This document shows, piece by piece, positions 7,920-16,192 of a DNA stretch of 23,890 nt. How positions within the stretch are numbered: position 1 is the stretch's first letter; each line of letters starts with the position of its first letter. Both the position numbers and the translations under genes were made by a program. Origin of the DNA: DATARH01 sp036278835 (GTDB taxonomy: Bacteria > Pseudomonadota > Alphaproteobacteria > ATCC43930 > CGMCC-115725); contig DASUKH010000169.1 of NCBI GenBank assembly GCA_036278835.1, positions 1-23,890 of the forward strand. Reading direction: 5' to 3'. Under the pieces are notes generated by a model. The model was not told where the DNA came from and made no database searches. It saw only the letters and a list, made by a program, of their open reading frames with translations.

Positions 7920-8894
7920 ATGGAAAACCCGTTCGATCGCAGCGCCGAAAATCTCGGCAACATCACCGGCCTCGAACACGTCAACCTCGAAATCCCTGAT
8001 CAGGGACCGGCCAGCGAGTTCTATCTCGTCGGCCTCGGGCTGACCCGCGACCCCTACCTGTTCCCCGGCACCAACAACATGTGGGTCAATGTCGGGCGCA
8101 CCAGCCAGTTCCACCTGCCGACCGGCGAGCCGCTGGTGTTGCGCGGCGCGGTCGGCCTCGTCAGCCCGGACCGCGCGGCATTGCTCGAACGTCTGCACGC
8201 GGCCAAGGACAAGCTGAAGGGAACGAAATTCTCCTTCAAGGAGCACAACGACTACGTCGAGGCGCATTGCCCGTGGGGCAACGAATTCCGCCTGCACGCC
8301 CCCGACCTCGACCGCTTCGGCGCCATCAATCTCGGCATACCCTATGTCGAGTTTCACGTGCCGGCCGGCACCGCCTCCGGCATCGCCAAGTTCTATCGGG
8401 AAATTCTTGGCGCCAAGGCCAAGGTGGCCGGCAACGGCGGCGGCAAGGCGGCGCATATCTCGGTCGGCCTGAAGCAGGAGCTGATCTTCCGCGAGACCGA
8501 CCAGCCGCTGCCCGAGTATGACGGGCACCACATCCAGGTCTATGTCGATGATTTCGGCAAACCACACAAGAAGCTCGCCGATCTCGACCTGATCACCGAG
8601 GAGAGCGACCGCTGCCAGTACCGCTTCGAGGACATCGTGGACCTCGACAGCGGCAAGGTGCTGTTCACGATCGAGCACGAAATCCGCTCGATGACCCACC
8701 CGCTCTACCTGCGCCCGCTGGTCAACCGCAACCCGGCGCAGTCGAACCGCACCTACTCGCTCTCCGGCGATGCCTGGAACCCGACCCTGACGCAGTCTCT
8801 GGGGCCGGGCAACCGCATCCCCGACCCGCTCAAGGCGGCGAAAGCCCCGACCATCGCCAAACGCCGCGCCGCCCGCGCGCAGCAGACAATGTAG
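7920..8894 (+). CDS. Two-module VOC protein resembling type I extradiol dioxygenases
   Basis: A 324-residue protein with two vicinal oxygen chelate modules. Module 1 is about residues 16-128, opening at LEHVNLEIPD and ending NEFRLHAP. Module 2 is about 138-257, opening at IPYVEFHVP and ending LFTIEHEIRS. In type I extradiol ring-cleaving dioxygenases the second module holds Fe(II) through His, His and Glu. Here His146, His204 (or His203) and Glu252 (or Glu254) fall in the equivalent strands. Module 1 lacks the middle His, so it is probably structural. A ~65-residue tail rich in Pro, Arg and Ala follows. A perfect GGAGG sits 5 bases before ATG 7920. The substrate is unknown; an aromatic or diketone cleavage role is an inference. 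Confidence 0.85.
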   Translation: MENPFDRSAENLGNITGLEHVNLEIPDQGPASEFYLVGLGLTRDPYLFPGTNNMWVNVGRTSQFHLPTGEPLVLRGAVGLVSPDRAALLERLHAAKDKLKGTKFSFKEHNDYVEAHCPWGNEFRLHAPDLDRFGAINLGIPYVEFHVPAGTASGIAKFYREILGAKAKVAGNGGGKAAHISVGLKQELIFRETDQPLPEYDGHHIQVYVDDFGKPHKKLADLDLITEESDRCQYRFEDIVDLDSGKVLFTIEHEIRSMTHPLYLRPLVNRNPAQSNRTYSLSGDAWNPTLTQSLGPGNRIPDPLKAAKAPTIAKRRAARAQQTM

Positions 8895-8911
8895 GGCCGC
8901 CCGGTCGCGAC

Positions 8912-8945
8912 GATCCCCCTCCCCGGTTTATGGGGAGCGGGGATC
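8912..8945 (+). repeat. Strong intercistronic stem-loop
   Basis: Left arm 8912-8924 and right arm 8932-8945 pair over 13 bases with a single bulged G, around a 7-base loop (GGTTTAT). It lies between the VOC gene stop and the ribosome site (AAGGAG, 8968-8973) of the alcohol dehydrogenase. No run of T follows, so it is not a canonical terminator. It could stabilise or attenuate the mRNA between these genes. Confidence 0.6.
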
Positions 8946-8981
8946 GGATCGAATGGGAGTGCGCCTCAAGGAGACCTGCCA

Positions 8982-10142
8982 ATGGCGGCATTGATCACGG
9001 CGCCGCGGCTGATGTCGATCGGCGGCGGCGCCTTGGCCGAGCTGCCGGGCCTGCTGACCCGGCTCGGCTTGGCGCGCCCGCTGATCGTCACCGACCCATA
9101 CATCGCGCGCTGCGGCATCCTCGATCGCGCGACCGTCCTCCTCGACACGGCACGGATCGCGTGGTCGGTATTTTCCGACACCGTGCCCGACCCGACCACC
9201 GACGCGATCGCCGCCGGGATCCGGACGCTTGCCGCCGGCGATTTCGACTGCCTTGTGGCGATCGGCGGCGGCAGCTCGATCGACACCGCGAAGGGCATGT
9301 CGGTGCTCTACGCCAATGGCGGGCATCTCTCCGACTACAAGGTGCCGAACGACATCCCGAAAGCCGGGCCGCCGATCGTCGCGGTACCGACCACCGCCGG
9401 CACCGGGTCCGAGGTCACCCGCTTCACCGTCGTTACCGACACCGAGACCGACGAGAAGATGCTGATCGCCGGCCTCGCCTGCTGTCCGCTGGCGGCGATC
9501 GTCGATTTTGAACTCACCTTGTCGATGCCCTACCGGCTCACCGCCGACACCGGCATCGACAGCCTGACGCATGCGATCGAGGCCTATGTCAGCCGCCGCG
9601 CCAACCCCTTTACCGACGGCCTCGCCAAAAACGCGATGAGCCTCATCGCACAGCACATCCGCACCGCCTGCGCCGAACCCGGCAACCGCGCGGCGCGCGA
9701 TGCAATGATGCTCGGCGCCACCACCGCCGGCATGGCTTTTTCCAACGCCAGCGTCGCGCTGGTGCACGGCATGAGCCGGCCGATCGGCGCCTTTTTCCAC
9801 GTACCGCACGGGCTGTCCAATGCAATGCTGCTGCCGGAAGTGGCGGCGTTCTCGGCGCCGGCGGCGCTCGACCGCTACGCCGCCTGCGCCCGCGCGATGG
9901 GGGTCGCCAACGAAGGCGAGGGCAGCCAAGGCGCGGTGGCCCGCCTGATCGACGAATTGCGCCGGCTCAACGCCGATCTCGCGGTGCCGACCCCGCGCGC
10001 CTGCGGGATTGACCGCGATCGTTACCAACAGTTGCTGCCGATCATGGCCGAGCAGGCGCTGGCGTCAGGGTCGCCGGCAAACAACCCGCGCGTCCCCACG
10101 CGCGAGGAGATCATCGATCTCTACGAGCGCGTGTACGAATAA
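8982..10142 (+). CDS. Iron-containing alcohol dehydrogenase
   Basis: A 386-residue group III (Fe-dependent) alcohol dehydrogenase that interconverts alcohols and aldehydes or ketones with NAD(P). The coenzyme motif is GGGSSIDTAKG (95-105), and PTTAGTGSEVTRF (136-148) follows. The metal ligands are clear: Asp193 and His197 in GIDSLTHAIEAY, then His262 and His276 in the VHGMSRPIGAFFHVPHG region. Their spacing matches FucO. A clean AAGGAG lies 8 bases before ATG 8982. The substrate cannot be read. Position after the CMD and VOC genes suggests it acts on a product of the same small-molecule pathway, though the stem-loop at 8912-8945 may partly uncouple it. Confidence 0.93.
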   Translation: MAALITAPRLMSIGGGALAELPGLLTRLGLARPLIVTDPYIARCGILDRATVLLDTARIAWSVFSDTVPDPTTDAIAAGIRTLAAGDFDCLVAIGGGSSIDTAKGMSVLYANGGHLSDYKVPNDIPKAGPPIVAVPTTAGTGSEVTRFTVVTDTETDEKMLIAGLACCPLAAIVDFELTLSMPYRLTADTGIDSLTHAIEAYVSRRANPFTDGLAKNAMSLIAQHIRTACAEPGNRAARDAMMLGATTAGMAFSNASVALVHGMSRPIGAFFHVPHGLSNAMLLPEVAAFSAPAALDRYAACARAMGVANEGEGSQGAVARLIDELRRLNADLAVPTPRACGIDRDRYQQLLPIMAEQALASGSPANNPRVPTREEIIDLYERVYE

Positions 10143-10162
10143 CACCACCGAACGTAGCCGGC

Positions 10163-10191
10163 TTGACGCTCGTCAGGCGGTTTGGCACGGT
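10163..10191 (+). promoter_or_regulatory. Possible sigma-70 type promoter for ihfB
   Basis: A TTGACG hexamer at 10163-10168 is followed after 17 bases by CACGGT (10186-10191). CACGGT keeps only the A at position 2 and T at position 6 of the -10 box. It lies about 35 bases upstream of the ihfB start, in the 82-base gap after the alcohol dehydrogenase. The -35 match is good but the -10 is weak, so this is tentative. Confidence 0.3.
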
Positions 10192-10224
10192 GTTTTTGAA
10201 CGGGGGCCAGCCAGGCACATCACC

Positions 10225-10518
10225 ATGACCAAATCGGAGCTTGTCCAGCGGCTCGCGGAGGCCAATCCGCACCTCTATCAGCGCGATGTCGAGGCGATTG
10301 TCAGCGCGATTTTCGACGAGATCGCGGCGGCGCTGTCGCGCGGCGACCGGGTCGAGCTGCGCGGCTTCGGCGCCTTCTCGGTCAAGCGCCGCGAGGCCCG
10401 CACCGGCCGCAACCCGCGCACTGGCGACAGCGTCCAGGTTGCCGAAAAGCACATCCCGTTCTTCAAGACCGGCAAGCAATTGCGCGACCGGCTCAACCAG
10501 GGCGCGCCGGCCCACTGA
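10225..10518 (+). CDS. ihfB: Integration host factor beta subunit
   Basis: A 97-residue HU/IHF-family DNA-bending protein. It starts MTKSELVQRLA exactly like IHF-beta proteins. It contains the RGFGAFSVKRREARTGRNP segment, with the intercalating Pro64 at the tip of the beta-arm, and ends with HIPFFKTGKQLRDRLN. IHF-beta pairs with IHF-alpha (not in this window) to bend DNA sharply in replication, transcription and recombination. The GRNPRTG arm and the MTKSEL start fit IhfB better than HU or IhfA. The usual rpsA neighbour is absent; here it follows an alcohol dehydrogenase. Its last 26 bases overlap tail to tail with the glycosyltransferase gene on the other strand. Confidence 0.93.
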   Translation: MTKSELVQRLAEANPHLYQRDVEAIVSAIFDEIAAALSRGDRVELRGFGAFSVKRREARTGRNPRTGDSVQVAEKHIPFFKTGKQLRDRLNQGAPAH

Positions 10519-13500
10519 GCGGCAGGGCTTCCGGCGCCGGCCGGCGCGGCAGCAGCAGCCGCCGGCACGCCTCATAGACGTGCACCGGCGCCAATTCGGC
10601 GAGGCAAACGACGCCGCGCGGGCATTCCTCCGCGTAGGGCAAATAGCAGGGCGAGCACGCCACCTCGCGAGAGACCGCGACCGCGGCCGGGCCGACCGGC
10701 CCCCATTCGCGCACATCGACCGTCCCGCCGTGCACCCCGACCGTCGGCACCCCGAGACCGGCGGCAAGGTGTTTCGGGCCGCTGTTGTTGCCAAGAAATA
10801 GCGCGCATCCAGCGAGCAGCCCCGGCAGGCCGGCCAGCGGCAGAATGCCGATCAGCGAGGCAACGCGCTCCGGCCGGCACACCAGCCGCCGGACCGCCTC
10901 GGCAGTTTCCTCCTCGGCGGGCGCGCCGACCAGCACCACACGCGCGTCGTACTCCGCGACCAGCCGATCGATCACCCAAGCGAACCCGGCGACCGGCCAT
11001 TGCCTGATCGCGCTGCCCGCCGCCGGGTGGACGCAGACGAGCGGTCCCGCCCCCGGCAGCCCGGCGGCGAGCGCCGCCGCGGCGGCGTCTGGCGGCGGCG
11101 CCGCGACAATCGTCTGTCTCGCCTCTTCGCACGCCGCCGCGACCGCATCGACCAGATTGACCAAATCGTCCGAAACGTGCTGGTGCTTCCGTGCGTAAAT
11201 CTGGTCACCGCCCCAGTCGAGCGCGACGTCGAGCCACGGGAACTGACTGCGGAAATCGAACCCCGCGAGAAAACGCGCTCCGGCATGCCGCAGCACCGGC
11301 CGCGTCTCGGGATGCTTGCGCAGATCGATCGCGAGATCGAAGCGCTCGGGCGCGAGGCGGGCGCGCAAGGTGTCCCACGCCTCGTCCGAATGCTTGTGCT
11401 CGCCGAAATCCGAGCGCGGGTGGAAAAACTCGAATTCGATCGTGTCATCCACGCCCGGCTCCCACGCCCAGACCGGACGCGAGGCCGGAGAGGTCAACAC
11501 GGTGATGCGCGCCTCCGGGAACGCCCGGCGCAGCCGGCGCAGCGCGGGGAAGGCGGTGATGCAGTCGCCGATATGATCGAGCTTCAAGGCGAGAATTTTG
11601 CGGATTGCCGCCCGCGGCAATGCCGGCCGCCCGACGACCGACAGCCGGGTCGGCTCGTCGTCGATCGTAAATCCGTCCCGGTCCCTCGCCAAATGCGGGC
11701 TAAAAAAAGGGTCGCCTCCAAGAAACAGATCGCGCCATTTGCGGTCGAATGCCGCGGCATCGTACGTATCGGGAAGCTCGCTCCGGCTCGCCGCCTCGTG
11801 GTGAATGAGCGTGGCGTGCGGGGTGTAGATGTTCCACAACCCGCTCCGCCAGGCCCGCAGACAGAAATCGAGGTCGTTGTTGACGATCGCGTGCGCCTCG
11901 TCGAAGCCGCCGAGCGCCTCGAGCGTCTCGCGACGGGTCAAGAGGCAGGCGCCGGTGACTGCGACGACGTTGCGGCGGGTCAGGGCGAGGCCGAAATAGC
12001 CGGGGTCGTCGCCGGCGGCATGGCGAAAGGCGTGCCGAGCCTGCCCCATCGCGGCGAGAAACATGCCGGCGTGCTGCACCCGACCATCGGGGTAAAGGAG
12101 GCGCGGCCCGACCACCCCGACCTCCGGCCGCTGCGCCTCTTCAAGCATGGCCTCGAGCCAGCCAGGGTCGGTGATCTCGACATCGTCGTTGAGGAAGAGG
12201 AGGTACTCGCCCTTCGCCTCGGCGGCCGCGCGGTTGTTGAACCGCGACCAGTTGAAGGACTCCTTTGTCGAGATCACGCGGTCGGCGTGGCGGCGCAGCC
12301 AATTCCGCCATTTGCGATTGCCGGGCGGGATATTCTCGATGCAGACGATCTCGTAATCCGGATAGGCGGTCAGCCGGCGCAGGCTGGCGATGCAGTTCTC
12401 GATCATGCCGCCGGCCGCGCAAGTCGGGATGATGATGGACACCAGCCCCGGCCGGACCAGACGGCGCTGCACCCGAAGGCTGCCCGGAATGAGGCCGGCG
12501 CGGACCTCGCCGGCAATGCCGCGACGGGAAATCGCCCGGTCCAGCGCGGCCTCGTCCGCCGCTGCCGGCTCCACTGTCCGCTCGCACAGCACCATCGGAA
12601 GATGGCGGATCGCGGCTGCCGCCTCGGTGCAGCGCAGCACCAGATCGTATTCGCCGTTCCCGAGCAGCGGCTCCGCCCCGGCGATCCGCCGCACGAGATC
12701 GCCGCGGGCGCACCACAGGCGGCCGATATAATTGGTCGCGAGCAGCAGGTCGGGCGACCAGTCGGGCTTGAAGAACGCCTCGACGATGCCGGTGGCGGGA
12801 TCGGGCCGGCGCTCGTCGCTGTAGAGAAAATCCGCTTCGGCATCAACCGCCGCCGCGAGCGCCAGCTCGAGAAAGGCGTCGGCTCCGAGTTCGTCGCCCG
12901 CCGTGAGCACCGTCAGGAATTCATGCTCGCCGCTCGCCGGCAGGGCTTGCGGCATTAGGGCGATGCGCTCGTCGAGCGCCGCCAGCCGGGCGGCATCGTC
13001 ATTTTTCGCGGCGAGCAGCAACCGCCAATCGGGATAGACCTGCGCCTGCAAAGAGGCGATCGTCAGCCGCGCCCGGCGGATGCTTTCCTCGTCGCCGGCG
13101 ACCGGCAGCAGCGCGGCGAAGCTCGGCTTGCTGCCGCGGGATTCGATGATGCGTAGGCCGAGCGCGGCCTCGGCCGGGGGCATCTGCCGGCGCAGCGACC
13201 AAGGCCCCGTTGCCGTGCGCTCGGCGACCTCGATGCGAAATTCCGTAGCGACAGTCCGGCCGGTCGTGTCGCGCAGGATCACGGACAGCGCGTGCGCGCC
13301 CTTCGGCAGGATACGGCCTGGCAGCAGCGCGTGAAACCCGCTCGCCGCCGAACCCGGCCAATCGGGATAGGCGGCGCGCACGTCGAGCCGGCGCTGCCCA
13401 AGCTCGGCGCGCGCCAGCGTTCGCCCGTCGATCGCGATCTCTACCGCCGCCACCCCTTGCCGCGCCACGGCCCAGCCGCCGATTTCCAGATCGCCGCGCA

Positions 13501-14983
13501 CCGGCGCCGGCAGCGCGCCGTCAATCCTAACCGGGGCATCGATGTGCAGCCGGCGGTCGGCGTCGCCAACGGCGGACCCGAGGCGCATTTCCGGCGCCGC
13601 CTCGCCGCGCAGCCGCAGGTCATGCCGGTAGGTCGCGCCATCGGTGCAGCGCATGGCGAGGCTCGCCCGATGCTTGCCCGCAATCCTTGGCACCCGCTCA
13701 ACAAGGGCGAACCCGGAAAACCGGGCATGCGGCATTGTCGGGAACAGATTGCCGATCTCCGGCCGCTCGCTGCCGATCCGGGCGTGCCCGGCCTCGCGAT
13801 CGCCAATCAGCACGGAGGCCGATTGGACCGGCGCCGGGCCGACCGCCCAGCCGGTCACGACGAGCCGCCCATCGGCCGCCCACGAACTCTCCTCAACGTG
13901 ACACTGAAAACCCGTATCCGCGGCGCCTGCGGCCCCCTCCGGAAAGGCCGGCAGAGCCAATTCGGCCACCGCTTCGCAGGCGACCCCAGCGCGTCCGCTC
14001 GCCCGGACGACAAGACGGCGTGAACCGGGCTTGCCGCGGCCGGTCGCGGCGGCCAGCGCAAAGCCGGAAAAACGGCCGTTCGGGTAGTCGGGCCATGCCG
14101 TCTCGATATCCGGGCGCACCGTGCCGACCGCGGCGGCGCCCAGCGGCACGCCGTCAAGCGATGCCTCGACCCGCTCGATCTGCACGCAGGCCACGACCCA
14201 GCCGGAGAGACGCAGGATACCGGCCGCATCGACATCGGTATGCTCGATGCGCAGCCGCATCGGCGGGCGGCTGTCGGCCGCGGCAAGCTCCACCTCCTCC
14301 GCCAAGGGATCGATCGCCGCGACTTCCAATTCCTGCGGCGGAATCTCGATCCGCACCGGACGGCGCGCGACGGCGCCGTCGGCGGTGCGCACCGCGAGCA
14401 CCGGCTCGATCGTGCTGCGGCCCCGATTGGCGATATCGACGGCGAGCAAAAAGCCGCACCGCCCGGCGCCGGCGCGCTCCGGGTGGAGCCGCACGATGTC
14501 CGGCCGCGCCAATCCGTAAAAAGCGGCGGCGGCGAACTCCCCGCCCAGCGACAGGTCGATCCCGGAAATCGGGGACGACGCCAAGGCCCATCCCGCAATC
14601 GATACGCGCGAACATCCGGGCTGAGTGCCGAGCACCCCGATCATTTCGATTGCCACCAGGATCGGCGGCCTCTGCGTCGGCTCGGCTTCCTGCCGGCCCG
14701 GCGCCGCCTCGGGCTTCGTTTTGAAGCCCCGCACCTCACCGACCCGCAGATAATGCAGCAGCGGGTTCTCCGGCTGCTCGCCATGCCGCCGGCACTGCTC
14801 CAGGTAAAAGGCGCTGTCGAAATCGGGATGCGGGTTGCGGCCCTCGCGCGCTCCCTCCTCCAGGTAATGCACCAGCGGATCGAGGTTGCGCGCGGCAACG
14901 TCGGGGTAGGCGGCGAGGTAATATTCGGGATCGAACAGGCCTGAGGTCCTGATCTCCTCGTAAGCGCCGAACAGCCCTTCCAT
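10493..14983 (-). CDS. Giant multi-module glycosyltransferase (beta-sandwich repeats + GT2 + GT2 + GT9)
   Basis: A single 1496-residue frame. Residues ~17-93 hold two copies of a motif (FDPEYYLAAYPDVA, then DSAFYLEQC) seen at the N terminus of rhamnan/O-antigen-type glycosyltransferases. About 118-560 holds four beta-sandwich-like repeats, each with a GWA/GWV core (near 129, 258, 375 and 500), then R-P/L-D-I/V and a Gly-Phe. About 620-800 is a GT2-like module with YSDERRPDP and FKPDWSPDLLLATNY. About 843-1070 is a fuller GT2 domain (LVSIIIPT; the DxD-like NDDVEI near 933). About 1125-1480 is a GT9 heptosyltransferase-like domain (ILALKLDHIGD; VHPAAGSAIRQWP; FLGNNSGPKHLAAGLG). No signal peptide or membrane helix is evident. 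It probably builds a surface glycan in the cytoplasm. It follows nagA by 33 bases. Confidence 0.9.
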   Translation of the reverse strand: MEGLFGAYEEIRTSGLFDPEYYLAAYPDVAARNLDPLVHYLEEGAREGRNPHPDFDSAFYLEQCRRHGEQPENPLLHYLRVGEVRGFKTKPEAAPGRQEAEPTQRPPILVAIEMIGVLGTQPGCSRVSIAGWALASSPISGIDLSLGGEFAAAAFYGLARPDIVRLHPERAGAGRCGFLLAVDIANRGRSTIEPVLAVRTADGAVARRPVRIEIPPQELEVAAIDPLAEEVELAAADSRPPMRLRIEHTDVDAAGILRLSGWVVACVQIERVEASLDGVPLGAAAVGTVRPDIETAWPDYPNGRFSGFALAAATGRGKPGSRRLVVRASGRAGVACEAVAELALPAFPEGAAGAADTGFQCHVEESSWAADGRLVVTGWAVGPAPVQSASVLIGDREAGHARIGSERPEIGNLFPTMPHARFSGFALVERVPRIAGKHRASLAMRCTDGATYRHDLRLRGEAAPEMRLGSAVGDADRRLHIDAPVRIDGALPAPVRGDLEIGGWAVARQGVAAVEIAIDGRTLARAELGQRRLDVRAAYPDWPGSAASGFHALLPGRILPKGAHALSVILRDTTGRTVATEFRIEVAERTATGPWSLRRQMPPAEAALGLRIIESRGSKPSFAALLPVAGDEESIRRARLTIASLQAQVYPDWRLLLAAKNDDAARLAALDERIALMPQALPASGEHEFLTVLTAGDELGADAFLELALAAAVDAEADFLYSDERRPDPATGIVEAFFKPDWSPDLLLATNYIGRLWCARGDLVRRIAGAEPLLGNGEYDLVLRCTEAAAAIRHLPMVLCERTVEPAAADEAALDRAISRRGIAGEVRAGLIPGSLRVQRRLVRPGLVSIIIPTCAAGGMIENCIASLRRLTAYPDYEIVCIENIPPGNRKWRNWLRRHADRVISTKESFNWSRFNNRAAAEAKGEYLLFLNDDVEITDPGWLEAMLEEAQRPEVGVVGPRLLYPDGRVQHAGMFLAAMGQARHAFRHAAGDDPGYFGLALTRRNVVAVTGACLLTRRETLEALGGFDEAHAIVNNDLDFCLRAWRSGLWNIYTPHATLIHHEAASRSELPDTYDAAAFDRKWRDLFLGGDPFFSPHLARDRDGFTIDDEPTRLSVVGRPALPRAAIRKILALKLDHIGDCITAFPALRRLRRAFPEARITVLTSPASRPVWAWEPGVDDTIEFEFFHPRSDFGEHKHSDEAWDTLRARLAPERFDLAIDLRKHPETRPVLRHAGARFLAGFDFRSQFPWLDVALDWGGDQIYARKHQHVSDDLVNLVDAVAAACEEARQTIVAAPPPDAAAAALAAGLPGAGPLVCVHPAAGSAIRQWPVAGFAWVIDRLVAEYDARVVLVGAPAEEETAEAVRRLVCRPERVASLIGILPLAGLPGLLAGCALFLGNNSGPKHLAAGLGVPTVGVHGGTVDVREWGPVGPAAVAVSREVACSPCYLPYAEECPRGVVCLAELAPVHVYEACRRLLLPRRPAPEALPLSGPARPG

Positions 14984-15016
14984 CCGATTTCCGATCCCCG
15001 CCGCGCCCGGACAGCC

Positions 15017-16192
15017 TTACGCCGGCTCGCCGGGCGTTCCAAGGCATGCATCGTGGGTCTCTGCCGCGCCGGCGACCCAGGTCGCCAGCACCCGGACCTC
15101 GGCCGGCTCCAGCGCCACGAGATCGGCCCGGCTGCCGGCGGCGACCCGCCCGAGCCGATCGGCCAGGCCGAGAAACGCGGCCGGCGCCGCCGATGCGAGC
15201 GGCAATGCCTCGGCCAAAGTCAGGCCGAGCAGCCGGACGCAGTTGCGCACCGCCGACGCCATATCGAGCAGCGACCCGGCGAGCGTGCCGTCGGCGAGCG
15301 TACAGCGGCCGTCCCGCACCTGCACCGGCCTGCCGAACAACGAAAAGCACTGCCGGGCGCCGCCGACCGGCGGCATCGCGTCGGTGACCAGCATCGCCCG
15401 GCCGCGGCCGCGCAATGCGAGCCGCAGCATCGCCGGGGCGACGTGCTCGCCATCGGCGATCAGCCCGCAAAACGCGCGCGTCTCCTCGAGCGCCACCGCC
15501 ACCGGGCCGGGTTCGCGCGCAGTCGGCGGCGGCATCGCATTGAAGAGATGGGTAAAACCGGTCAGCCCCTCGGCGATGGCGGCGCGGGTCTCGGCATAGC
15601 TTGCCATCGAATGGCCGAGCGCGACCCGAACATCGGCTCGCGCCAGCGCCGCGATAAACCCGGGCGGCACCCGTTCCGGCGCCAGCGTCACCACGGTCAC
15701 CCCGCGGCCCTCCGCGGTCAGCAGATCGACATCCGCCGGTTCGGGCGGGCGGAACAGCGCGGGATCGTGCACCCCGGCGCGTTCCGGCGACAGGAACGGC
15801 CCCTCGAAATGAATACCGAGCACCCCTGGATTCGCCTTCCGCGCGGCGGCCACCGCCGCGGCGGCGGCGCGCATTTTGTCCTCCGTATCGCTGATCAGGG
15901 TCGGCAGCAGCGCGGTGGTGCCGAAGCGCCGGTGCGCCGCGGCGATCGCGGCAATCCCGGCAGCGTTCGGGTCGCCATTGAACAGCACGCCGCCGCCGCC
16001 GTTGACCTGCACGTCGATAAAGCCGGGGGCGAGCCAGATGCCCGCCGGCAGCGTCCGCACTGGCATGCCCTCGGGCACCTCACGCCGCGGCACCAGCGCG
16101 GCGATGTCGGGGCCGTCGATCACCACGGCGCAGTCGCGGTGCAGGCGCGCGCCGTCAAACACGGTATCGGCGGCGACGGCATGGCGGTTCAT
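15017..16192 (-). CDS. nagA: N-acetylglucosamine-6-phosphate deacetylase
   Basis: A 391-residue amidohydrolase that removes acetate from GlcNAc-6-phosphate to give glucosamine-6-phosphate. Motifs run in the expected order: GFIDVQVNGGGG (57-68, with the Gln found in E. coli NagA), HFEGPFLSP with metal Glu130, GHSMA with His194, THLFNAM with His215, GEHV with His250, and the catalytic Asp271 in VTDAMPP. All key residues are present, so it should be active. The ATG at 16192 overlaps the stop of the SIS gene (ATGA), giving tight coupling. The glycosyltransferase gene starts 33 bases after its stop. The upstream SIS protein would take the product on toward fructose-6-phosphate or in reverse. Confidence 0.94.
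   Translation of the reverse strand: MNRHAVAADTVFDGARLHRDCAVVIDGPDIAALVPRREVPEGMPVRTLPAGIWLAPGFIDVQVNGGGGVLFNGDPNAAGIAAIAAAHRRFGTTALLPTLISDTEDKMRAAAAAVAAARKANPGVLGIHFEGPFLSPERAGVHDPALFRPPEPADVDLLTAEGRGVTVVTLAPERVPPGFIAALARADVRVALGHSMASYAETRAAIAEGLTGFTHLFNAMPPPTAREPGPVAVALEETRAFCGLIADGEHVAPAMLRLALRGRGRAMLVTDAMPPVGGARQCFSLFGRPVQVRDGRCTLADGTLAGSLLDMASAVRNCVRLLGLTLAEALPLASAAPAAFLGLADRLGRVAAGSRADLVALEPAEVRVLATWVAGAAETHDACLGTPGEPA

Noticed and set aside
10181..10200. TTGGCACG-like sequence resembling a sigma-54 -24 box before ihfB
   Set aside because: The required GC at -12 is replaced by TT, so the promoter class is not supported.
11000..12958. Long plus-strand open frame inside the glycosyltransferase gene
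   Set aside because: Its composition is that of a codon shadow, and the minus strand carries clear GT2 and GT9 motifs throughout.
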